From: RGIG7111 sp036839975
Lineage (GTDB): Bacteria > Bacillota > Clostridia > Peptostreptococcales > Anaerovoracaceae
Length of the DNA: 6,031 nt
Direction: 5' to 3'
Assembly (NCBI GenBank): GCA_036839975.1
Contig: DAISVU010000036.1
Location: 1-6,031 of the forward strand
In this document: positions 1 to 6,031 of the stretch, one piece after another
Numbering within the stretch: position 1 is the stretch's first letter
Layout: every line of letters starts with the position of its first letter
Position numbers and translations under genes: made by a program
The notes under the pieces: model-generated
What the model was told of the DNA's origin: nothing
The model's database searches: none
Seen by the model: only the letters and a program-made list of their open reading frames with translations

Positions 1-1460
1 GGTCGGCGAATATTTTAGATGTCAAAATCAACAAATTTAAGTATAAAAACAGCAAAGAGATTATCTTAAAAAATTTAAGTCTAAGCGTTGAGCCGGGTGA
101 ATTGATTGTTATAACAGGACTTTCAGGATGTGGAAAAACGACTTTGACAAGAATATTAAATGGCTTAATTCCCAATCACTATGAGGGTGATTTAGACGGG
201 GAAGTAAATTTATTTAATAAAAATTTGATGAACTATGAAAAAGGCGAGCTTGCAAAATATATCGGCAATGTATTTCAAAATCCATCGGATCAGTTTTTTG
301 CTACCATTGCGGAAGAAGAAGTCGCCTTTGTCGGAGAAAACTTAGGAATGCCCCTTGAGGAATTAAAGCAAAAAACAAAAGAAGCCTTTGAAAAAATGGG
401 AATTAGTGACTTGATGGACAAGAAACTTTCCGAACTTTCCGGAGGACAAAAGCAAAAAGTAGCAATTGCTTCCACTTTGCTATATGATACCAAAATTATT
501 TTCTTTGATGAACCGTCCTCTAATTTGGATTATCAGGGAATTGTTCAGTTTAGAAACATTGTTTGTACTTTGAGAGAGATGGAAAAGACGGTTGTTATTG
601 CGGAACATCGATTGTTTTTTTTAAATGATTTATATGACCGCTTAATCTATATGAAAGACGGGACGATCAAAAGGGTGTTTTCTCAAGGAGAACTCACAGA
701 GAATGACTGCAAAAAATATGGATTGCGAGCAATCAGTTATAGGTCCCTGAAAGTACAAAACTTGGGTGCGGAACAAGAGAAGACTGCGAGTATCGTGGAT
801 TTAAGTATCAATATCGGAAAACAGGAACTCATAAAGAATCTTTCCTTTGATCTTCATTATGGAGAAATCATGGCAATCATCGGGAAAAATGGAATCGGGA
901 AAACAACATTAGGAAGAACTTTAGCGGGCTTAATTAAAAATAAAGGGAAAATAAGCTATGGAAAAACAACGAAAGAAAGATTGAAGCAATCATACTATAT
1001 GATGCAGGATGTGGATTATCAAATTTTCTTTGATACGGTGGAAAATGAACTGATCCCTAAAAATAAAGTGAAAGATAGTGAATATCTGAAAGAAGTCACC
1101 TCCTACATTAGGGCGATTGATTTGTGGGATAAAAAAATGGATCATCCGCAAGAGCTTTCCGGTGGGCAAAAGCAAAGGCTTGCACTTGCCACTGCCTTTT
1201 TAAGTGAAAGGAAAATCATTATATTGGACGAGCCGACTTCAGGGCTTGATTACAAAAGAATGAAAGAAATAGGAGCTATGATAAGGAAGTATGCCGCTAA
1301 GAGACCGGTGATTATTATTACCCATGATTTAGAACTTCTCTTTGAGGTGTGTAATACGGTGCTGATGATTGATGACAAGACTTATAAAAAAATACCTGTA
1401 AAAGAGAATGAAGTTGAAATATCGGATTTTTTATTTACATCGATTAAAACGATGTTTTAA
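1..1460 (+). CDS. ECF-type (CbiO/EcfA-like) ABC transporter subunit with two fused ATPase domains, 5' partial
   Basis: Cytoplasmic ATPase that would drive a group II-type ECF importer by hydrolysing ATP against a transmembrane T subunit. The frame is open from the left edge (first full codon at 3), and no in-frame ATG or GTG lies in 3-101. The TTG at 102 falls inside the first ATPase domain, just before Walker A, so the true start lies upstream. Counting the codon at 3 as residue 1, 485 residues are visible. Domain 1 has an FKY aromatic A-loop at about 12-14, Walker A GLSGCGKTT 39-47, Q-loop VFQNPSDQ 90-97 (an ECF ATPase hallmark), LSGGQKQ 145-151, Walker B IIFFDEP from 165 and switch His202. 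Domain 2 has Walker A GKNGIGKTT 294-302, MMQDVDYQ 333-340, LSGGQKQ 385-391, Walker B IIILDEP from 405 and His441. All catalytic residues are present in both halves, but domain 2 lacks the usual A-loop aromatic. S and T components are expected upstream. The substrate cannot be read from this subunit. Confidence 0.93.
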   Translation, partial: SANILDVKINKFKYKNSKEIILKNLSLSVEPGELIVITGLSGCGKTTLTRILNGLIPNHYEGDLDGEVNLFNKNLMNYEKGELAKYIGNVFQNPSDQFFATIAEEEVAFVGENLGMPLEELKQKTKEAFEKMGISDLMDKKLSELSGGQKQKVAIASTLLYDTKIIFFDEPSSNLDYQGIVQFRNIVCTLREMEKTVVIAEHRLFFLNDLYDRLIYMKDGTIKRVFSQGELTENDCKKYGLRAISYRSLKVQNLGAEQEKTASIVDLSINIGKQELIKNLSFDLHYGEIMAIIGKNGIGKTTLGRTLAGLIKNKGKISYGKTTKERLKQSYYMMQDVDYQIFFDTVENELIPKNKVKDSEYLKEVTSYIRAIDLWDKKMDHPQELSGGQKQRLALATAFLSERKIIILDEPTSGLDYKRMKEIGAMIRKYAAKRPVIIITHDLELLFEVCNTVLMIDDKTYKKIPVKENEVEISDFLFTSIKTMF

Positions 1461-1462
1461 TT

Positions 1463-1469
1463 AGGAGAG
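1463..1469 (+). promoter_or_regulatory. Ribosome binding site of the TetR-family gene
   Basis: AGGAGAG lies in the 13-base gap between the ECF ATPase stop codon and the ATG at 1474, with a spacer of 4-6 bases. It fixes the regulator's start at 1474. The gap is too short to hold a promoter, so the regulator is read on the same transcript as the ATPase gene. Confidence 0.8.
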
Positions 1470-1473
1470 AGAA

Positions 1474-2088
1474 ATGGCTTTATGGGTTGAAGCAGCAAAA
1501 GAAAATATTCTTCTCTCCGCAAAAAAGGAGTTTATGGAAAAAGGTTTTTTAGAATCTTCCATAAGAACTATTGCAGAGCAGGCACAGACGAGTCCCGGTT
1601 CAATTTATGTTCGTTTCGGTAATAAAGAGAAACTATTTGCATATTTTGTTGAACGGCATTCAAGTCATATAATAGACAAAATGAAAAACTATCTCGAACA
1701 ATTTTCGAACAAGGATAAGTCAAGACAAATAACAGAAAGAAAAACAACAAGTCCTAAGTTTGCAATAGAATTATTGGAATATATTTATAAATATCAAGAC
1801 AAATTTTACCTTTTAATTTGTTGTTCAAAAGGCACAAAATATGAGCAATTTATAGAAGAGTTGTCGGATTTAGAAAGTGAATATACTTTTAAATATTTAA
1901 GGGTCATTGATGATGAGATCAAGAATAAACCTAAAGTAACAGCTGATTTTCTTCATATGGTTAACAGAGCTTTTTTTGATGGTTTTTTTGAAGTTGTCAG
2001 ACATCGCTTTGACAAGGAAAAAGCCATAGAACACATAGAGAAACTAATGCTTTTCTATAATGCGGGATGGGAAAAGTTCTTGGTATAA
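1474..2088 (+). CDS. TetR/AcrR-family transcriptional regulator
   Basis: One-component DNA-binding regulator of 204 residues, the normal length for this family. The N-terminal helix-turn-helix covers about residues 9-55. Helix 1 includes ILLSAKKEFMEKGF, IRTIAEQA forms the second helix, and SPGSIYVRF at 40-48 is the recognition helix, followed by the typical NKEKLF. The C-terminal all-helical part, about 60-204, is the ligand-sensing and dimerisation domain. It contains LLICCSKGTKYEQF (113-126) and ends with FYNAGWEKF, patterns I associate with several Bacillota TetR proteins. The ATG at 1474 is supported by AGGAGAG just upstream. The gene sits 13 bases after the ECF ATPase and 16 bases before the first half-transporter, so it is probably an autoregulated local regulator of the operon. 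The operator would be upstream of the window. The ligand is unknown. Two adjacent cysteines (116-117) are visible, but I assign them no role. Confidence 0.92.
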   Translation: MALWVEAAKENILLSAKKEFMEKGFLESSIRTIAEQAQTSPGSIYVRFGNKEKLFAYFVERHSSHIIDKMKNYLEQFSNKDKSRQITERKTTSPKFAIELLEYIYKYQDKFYLLICCSKGTKYEQFIEELSDLESEYTFKYLRVIDDEIKNKPKVTADFLHMVNRAFFDGFFEVVRHRFDKEKAIEHIEKLMLFYNAGWEKFLV

Positions 2089-2089
2089 G

Positions 2090-2095
2090 AGGAGG
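2090..2095 (+). promoter_or_regulatory. Ribosome binding site of the first half-transporter
   Basis: A perfect AGGAGG starts two bases after the TetR gene's stop codon and sits 9 bases before the ATG at 2105. It supports that start and suggests strong translation of the transporter pair. Confidence 0.85.
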
Positions 2096-2104
2096 ATTTA
2101 AATT

Positions 2105-3832
2105 ATGAATTTAATCAAACAGTATGTAAAAGAATATAAGAACACTTACATTCAATCCGTTCTATTGGCAGTTTTAGGAGTGGTATCCGGTCTTGCCGCA
2201 TATATCGTATTAGCAAAAATGATTGTAGGACTGATTGGAAAAAACACAGAATTCGGGTTTTATTTGAAATACGGTCTTATGGTATTAGCCGCAATGGTCT
2301 TGAAGGAAATCTTTGCGGCGGCTTCCACTTCCATATCGCATCAGGCAACTTTTTATTCTTTAAAAAGAATAAGGGAAGAAATTTCTAAAAAACTGTTTCG
2401 GATGCCCCTTGGAAAGGTTATGAATATTTCTTCCGGTAAGCTCAAGAATATTATTGTGGATCAGGTCGATTCCATGGAAACAACCTTAGCACATATTATT
2501 CCTGAGATGACTGCCAATATCATCGGTCCGATTCTCTTGCTGATCTATATGTTTATTTTGGATTGGAGATTGGCACTTGTTTCCCTGATTCCTCTTGTGA
2601 TTGGAATGTTCTGTATGAAATCGGTGATGAGTTCTTATGGAAAAAAGTATCAGCAATCGGTAGAAATCAATCAAAGAATGAATAATGCAGTGGTTGAATA
2701 TATCGGTGGAATTGAGGTCATCAAGATGTTCAATCAAAGCGAAACTTCCTATCAGAAATACAGTGGTGCAGTCCATGAAAATGCCTCGTTTTACTATCAT
2801 TGGATGAAGGAAGCGATGATCGGTGTGTCTGCATACAGAAAAATTTCGCCTATGTCCCTGCTCACAATCCTGCCGTTAGGAATTTATTTTTATTTAAATG
2901 GCTCTTTAACAATAGCGACCTTTATAACCATTATTGTACTTTCCTTCGGAACGGTGGAAAATATATTGACGGCGACCAATTATATGGACGATCTGTCCAG
3001 AATAGGAACGATTACCAAAGAAATTGGATTGATTTTGGATGCCCCTGATCTTGAGCATGGTAAAGTGAATGTTTCGTTATTCGGTAGTGCTATTGAACTG
3101 AAAAATGTGGATTTTTCCTATGTGGAAGATAAGAAGATATTAGAAGGAGTCAGCTTATCTATTGGAGAAAATCAGGTAACCGCATTTGTCGGTCCGTCAG
3201 GAGGCGGAAAATCGACCATTACAAAACTGATTGCAGGTTTTTGGAATGCAGATGCCGGAGAAGTAAGTATCGGAGGAAAAAACATCAAAGAGATTCCGCT
3301 GGAACAGTTATCCGAAACCATTTCTTATGTATCGCAGGACAACTATCTATTCGATATGTCTGTCAGAGAAAATATAAGAATCGGAAAGCCGTCGGCAAGT
3401 GATAAAGAAGTAGAAGAAATAGCAAAATTATCCGGCTGTGATGAATTTATTAGAGGATTATCAAATGGCTATGATACGGTTGCGGGTGAAGGCGGAGGGC
3501 ATTTGTCCGGAGGAGAAAAGCAAAGAATTTCTATCGCAAGAGCCATGCTGAAAAATGCACCAATCGTCATTTTAGATGAAGCAACCTCCTATATGGATAC
3601 CGAAAATGAGAGCATCGTTCAGGAAGCCATCAGCAATTTGGTGAAAGGAAAAACATTGATTTTAATTGCACATAGGCTTAGAACCGTTGTTAATGCAGAT
3701 AAAATATTTGTGGTCGAAAACGGGAAGATTGAAAGCTGTGGACAGCATGAGGAGCTTTTAGAAACATCAAAAGTCTATTCCTCTTTGTGGAAAGCTGCGG
3801 GAAAGGAGGAGCGTTATGATTACAGTATTTAA
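2105..3832 (+). CDS. Half-size ABC transporter, fused membrane and ATPase domains (first of a pair; YbtP/Q or IrtA/B-like)
   Basis: Integral membrane protein of 575 residues, usual length for a half-transporter. The type IV (exporter-fold) membrane domain spans about 1-305, with likely helices near 16-40, 53-75, 134-151, 153-172, 247-265 and 267-290. The ATPase domain follows at about 328-575: A-loop Tyr339, Walker A GPSGGGKST 363-371, Q-loop Gln411, GEGG 461-464, LSGGEKQR 467-474, Walker B IVILDEAT 487-494 with Glu492, D-loop SYMD 495-498 followed by TENES, and switch His523. Everything needed for hydrolysis is present. The motifs AHIIPE (129-134), GEGG and D-x-E-N-E resemble, from memory of the family, siderophore importers YbtP/YbtQ and IrtA/IrtB more than MsbA-like drug pumps. 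The gene overlaps the next one, so the two products very probably form a heterodimer. Import of a metallophore or similar small molecule is inferred. Export of a drug or peptide is the main alternative. Confidence 0.9.
   Translation: MNLIKQYVKEYKNTYIQSVLLAVLGVVSGLAAYIVLAKMIVGLIGKNTEFGFYLKYGLMVLAAMVLKEIFAAASTSISHQATFYSLKRIREEISKKLFRMPLGKVMNISSGKLKNIIVDQVDSMETTLAHIIPEMTANIIGPILLLIYMFILDWRLALVSLIPLVIGMFCMKSVMSSYGKKYQQSVEINQRMNNAVVEYIGGIEVIKMFNQSETSYQKYSGAVHENASFYYHWMKEAMIGVSAYRKISPMSLLTILPLGIYFYLNGSLTIATFITIIVLSFGTVENILTATNYMDDLSRIGTITKEIGLILDAPDLEHGKVNVSLFGSAIELKNVDFSYVEDKKILEGVSLSIGENQVTAFVGPSGGGKSTITKLIAGFWNADAGEVSIGGKNIKEIPLEQLSETISYVSQDNYLFDMSVRENIRIGKPSASDKEVEEIAKLSGCDEFIRGLSNGYDTVAGEGGGHLSGGEKQRISIARAMLKNAPIVILDEATSYMDTENESIVQEAISNLVKGKTLILIAHRLRTVVNADKIFVVENGKIESCGQHEELLETSKVYSSLWKAAGKEERYDYSI
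3804..3809 (+). promoter_or_regulatory. Internal ribosome binding site of the second half-transporter
   Basis: AGGAGG lies inside the last codons of the first half-transporter gene, 6 bases before the ATG at 3816. It selects that start and creates a 17-base gene overlap, an arrangement suited to translational coupling and equal production of the two subunits. Confidence 0.85.
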
Positions 3833-5552
3833 GAAAATATGGAACTTTGCGGAAAAGGAACAATCGAATATACGAAAGTCCATTATTGTCGGCTTCCTTT
3901 GTGCGGCGTTTAACGCAATGCAAATGGGCGGTGTGTATTATGTTCTCGTTAAAATATTTGACGAAACTCTTTCCGTGAAGGATATAGCCGTTGTCTTAGG
4001 GATTCTTCTTGTCAGCTTAGTCGGAAAGATTATCACGCAATATGTTTCTCAGTTGGAACAAACGCATGCCGGCTATTTTATGGCAGCGGATAAAAGAATT
4101 CGTATCGGAAACAAGCTGAAAAAAGTACCGATGGGATTTTTCAGTGAATTCAGCTTAGGAAAGATTACAACAATGAGTACAACCACTCTCAGCCAGATTG
4201 AAATGCAGGTACCGATGTTGCTTGTGCTTGTTTTAGGCGGATTACTCAATACTTTTGTTTTTGCCTTAGCCTTGTTTTATTTGCATATAATGGTGGGAAT
4301 CACCGCAGTTTTAGGAATCTTTGCATTTTTTATTGTCACTTATTTTATGGAGAAAAAGTCAAGAGAAAATGCAAGTGAAATTGGTATCGCTCAAACACAT
4401 TTGACAAAACAGGTACTGGAAACCGTACAGGGAATGCAGGTGATTAAATCGTACAATTTAGGAGGCAAGAATAATAAAGAACTTAGCAATGCGTTTGAAG
4501 AAAACTGCAATATTACAATGAAACTTGAAAAAACCATGACTCCATATATCGCCTTGCAGAGAATTGTCCTTGGAATCAGTATTGCTGCTATTATTATTTT
4601 ATCTGTCAAGTATTACATGGAGGGAAATATGATTTTGGCAGATGCAATTATGTCGATGATTGCCGGTTTTATTATCTTTGAGGGAATCAAGGCGGCAGGA
4701 AGTTCTATGGCAATACTGAGAATTGCGGAAAACTCCATCGACAGCTTGAAATATTTGGAACAGATTCCTGAAATAAAAGAAGGACAGGAAACAAGTCCAA
4801 TCCGTCACCCTAATATTGAATTTAAAGATGTTTCTTTCGCTTATGATGAAAAGACGATTTTAGATCATATTTCCTGTGAGATGAAGAAAAACACCATTAC
4901 TGCCATTGTCGGTCCGTCCGGAAGCGGAAAGACGACTTTTTGCAATCTGATTGCAAGATTTTGGGATGTGAATACAGGAGAAATCTTAATAGGTGGGAAG
5001 AACATTAAAGAGTATACTCTGCCCCATCTGATGAGTCATATCGCTATGGTATTTCAGAGTGTCTATCTCTTTGAAGATACGATTGAAAATAATATCAAGT
5101 TCGGTGTGCCGAATGCGACAAGAGAAGAAGTCATAGACGCTGCTAAAAAGGCGATGTGCCATGATTTTATAGAAGCCTTGCCGAATGGGTACGATACATT
5201 GATTGGTGAAGGTGGAGCCACTCTTTCCGGTGGAGAAAAGCAGAGGATTTCCATTGCCAGAGCTATGTTGAAAGATGCCCCGATTGTCATTTTTGACGAA
5301 GCCACAGCAAATATTGATCCGGAAAATGAAGATAAGCTAAAGGCTGCTATTGAAGAACTGACAAAGAACAAAACCATTATTATGATTGCTCACAGGCTTT
5401 CTACGATACGAAACGCCGACCAGATTTTAGTTTTAAATAACGGAAAAATAGAACAACAAGGAAATCATGAAGAACTGATGAAGCAAGGCGGTTTATATAA
5501 AACATTGATCAATATGAAAAATAAAGCAACTGTTTGGAAGATTGCTAATTAG
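3816..5552 (+). CDS. Half-size ABC transporter, fused membrane and ATPase domains (second of a pair; YbtP/Q or IrtA/B-like)
   Basis: Integral membrane partner of the preceding gene product, 578 residues. The exporter-fold membrane domain spans about 1-310, with likely helices near 22-46, 56-78, 132-156, 157-177, 248-266 and 271-290. The cytoplasmic stretch VPMGFFSEFSLGKI at 104-117 is of the kind that leads into helix 3. The ATPase domain spans about 333-565: FAY A-loop 341-343, Walker A GPSGSGKTT 366-374, RFWD 381-384, Q-loop Gln414, GEGG 464-467, LSGGEKQR 470-477, Walker B IVIFDEAT 490-497 with Glu495, ANIDPENE 498-505 and switch His526. Both ATP sites of the predicted heterodimer therefore look competent, unlike heterodimeric exporters in which one Walker B glutamate is lost. 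RFWD, DPENE and the tail ending in WKI recall YbtP/IrtA-type ferric-siderophore importers. This comes from family memory, not a search. It is the last gene of the operon, and the terminator lies about 180 bases downstream. Confidence 0.9.
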   Translation: MITVFKKIWNFAEKEQSNIRKSIIVGFLCAAFNAMQMGGVYYVLVKIFDETLSVKDIAVVLGILLVSLVGKIITQYVSQLEQTHAGYFMAADKRIRIGNKLKKVPMGFFSEFSLGKITTMSTTTLSQIEMQVPMLLVLVLGGLLNTFVFALALFYLHIMVGITAVLGIFAFFIVTYFMEKKSRENASEIGIAQTHLTKQVLETVQGMQVIKSYNLGGKNNKELSNAFEENCNITMKLEKTMTPYIALQRIVLGISIAAIIILSVKYYMEGNMILADAIMSMIAGFIIFEGIKAAGSSMAILRIAENSIDSLKYLEQIPEIKEGQETSPIRHPNIEFKDVSFAYDEKTILDHISCEMKKNTITAIVGPSGSGKTTFCNLIARFWDVNTGEILIGGKNIKEYTLPHLMSHIAMVFQSVYLFEDTIENNIKFGVPNATREEVIDAAKKAMCHDFIEALPNGYDTLIGEGGATLSGGEKQRISIARAMLKDAPIVIFDEATANIDPENEDKLKAAIEELTKNKTIIMIAHRLSTIRNADQILVLNNGKIEQQGNHEELMKQGGLYKTLINMKNKATVWKIAN

Positions 5553-5735
5553 CAGGGAGATTACGGGACTTGGAGTTCTGCTCAATGAAATACTTCATTA
5601 CTTAGTGAAAAGGAGTAAAGTTGTAAAAAAATTCATAAGATTAACTCTGATGGGGAAATAAAAAAGGAAGGTTTGGCTTGGAATGATGATGGGAAAAGAA
5701 ATGAATAAGGATGTAATAAAAAAATAAGCGGGAGA
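5553..5735 (+). other. Gene-poor 3' stretch between the last CDS and the terminator
   Basis: I find no recognisable gene here. A frame on the + strand stays open from a TTG at 5542 to a TAA at 5658-5660 (about 39 codons), but it has no properly spaced ribosome binding site and no family I recognise. A 14-codon frame starts at the triple ATG 5683-5691 and ends in a TAA just before the terminator, with only a weak purine-rich site (AAGGAAGG) well upstream. A small AT-rich inverted repeat, AATGAA-ATAC-TTCATT, sits at 5584-5599. The stretch is most simply the 3' untranslated end of the operon mRNA, possibly carrying decayed gene remnants. Confidence 0.5.
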
Positions 5736-5791
5736 AAAACAAACCCGGTAAAGGGAGTAAATAGGCAAACTCTCTTTATCGGGTTTGTTTT
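5736..5791 (+). terminator. Rho-independent terminator, probably bidirectional
   Basis: The arms 5736-5758 and 5769-5791 can form an uninterrupted 23-pair RNA stem (two G-U pairs on the + strand) around a 10-base loop at 5759-5768. The core is ACCCGGTAAAGGGAGT against ACTCTCTTTATCGGGT. The 3' arm ends TTTGTTTT, giving a U-rich tract on + strand transcripts. The 5' arm begins with an A-rich run that gives a similar tract for transcripts arriving on the - strand. It marks the end of the operon. Confidence 0.85.
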
Positions 5792-6031
5792 ACAAAAAAC
5801 ATACGATGATCGCGTGATTCCATAAAGTTTAAGCAGTGAATTTTTCAATGAGCTAAATGATCTGTAAACTTTTACACCTTGCAAGCAGAACAGCTGTCAG
5901 GAAGGATGTTGTTATGCCAAAGTAAAACAATAATATGAATAGTTTAATGCATGTCAGATAAGTTTTAGACTTGTATCTTAAATATGTTTAATAAAGTCTG
6001 CCTTTGTTAGTGTACTGTATAAAAGATAGAC
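5792..6031. other. AT-rich region with no supported gene
   Basis: About 240 bases of AT-rich sequence; two 60-base blocks counted by hand are 25% and 28% GC. All frames on the + strand are broken. The longest ATG-started run I noted, from 5857, is 22 codons and lacks a ribosome binding site. AGGAAGG at about 5900-5906 precedes an ATG that runs into a stop after three codons, and an overlapping 10-codon frame is no better. AGACTT and AAGTCT near 5967-5999 form a weak 6-base inverted repeat. A TATAAA at about 6018 lacks a convincing -35 partner. The stretch may lead to a gene beyond the right edge. Confidence 0.5.

Noticed and set aside
102..104. TTG at 102 as the start of the ECF ATPase
   Set aside because: The frame is open to the left edge and encodes the A-loop and first strands of the ATPase domain (residues reading NILDVKI and KNLSLSVEPGE). 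Starting at 102 would delete essential sequence.
2800..3048. An 82-codon + strand frame inside the first half-transporter gene
   Set aside because: It overlaps, in another frame, a well-supported coding region with clear ABC features. It shows no domain of its own.
5584..5599. AATGAA/TTCATT inverted repeat as a regulator operator
   Set aside because: Six AT-rich pairs with a 4-base loop are expected by chance in such sequence, and the position after the last gene does not suit operon control.
5633..5884. An 83-codon open frame on the - strand across the terminator
   Set aside because: It reads straight through the terminator hairpin and A-rich tracts, its product is low-complexity and rich in Phe, Leu and Ser, and I recognise no family. 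It looks like chance.
5995..6031. A promoter around TATAAA near 6018
   Set aside because: No acceptable -35 hexamer lies at 16-18 bases upstream, and the gene it would serve is outside the window.
5553..6031. Attachment site, insertion sequence end or CRISPR repeat in the non-coding tail
   Set aside because: I found no direct repeats, transposase remnants, tRNA-like sequence or regularly spaced repeats. The only strong structure is the terminator hairpin.

Overview
The window looks like chromosomal or integrated-element DNA from a low-GC Bacillota (Firmicutes) species. The evidence is AT-rich coding sequence, many AGA arginine codons, strong AGGAGG-type ribosome binding sites, and ECF-type and half-size ABC proteins of clostridial/streptococcal character. 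No rRNA, tRNA, integrase or other marker allows a genus to be named.

Layout: four genes, all on the + strand, occupy about 1-5552 with almost no gaps. They are (1) the 3' part of a double-ATPase subunit of an energy-coupling-factor (ECF/CbiO-like) ABC importer, cut by the left edge of the window; (2) a TetR/AcrR-family transcriptional regulator; (3) and (4) two half-size ABC proteins, each with a membrane domain fused to an ATPase domain, which overlap by 17 bases and almost certainly form a heterodimer. A long hairpin at 5736-5791, with a T-rich 3' side and an A-rich 5' side, closes the operon. The remaining sequence to 6031 has no convincing gene.

How the genes may work together: the ECF ATPase would energise a membrane T component and a substrate-binding S component, expected just upstream and outside the window. 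The two half-transporters carry sequence hallmarks (GEGG before the signature motif, a D-x-E-N-E stretch after the D-loop, RFWD after Walker A in the second protein) that I associate with the YbtP/YbtQ and IrtA/IrtB group. That group has an exporter-like fold but imports ferric siderophores. The best reading is therefore a metal or metallophore (or other small cofactor) uptake operon with a local TetR regulator. The substrate is inferred, and multidrug or peptide export remains a live alternative for the half-transporter pair.

Base composition steps up at about position 2090. Hand-counted 60-base blocks run at 25-45% GC in the first two genes and 32-52% in the ABC pair, with AT-rich DNA again after the operon. 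This hints at a mosaic assembly.
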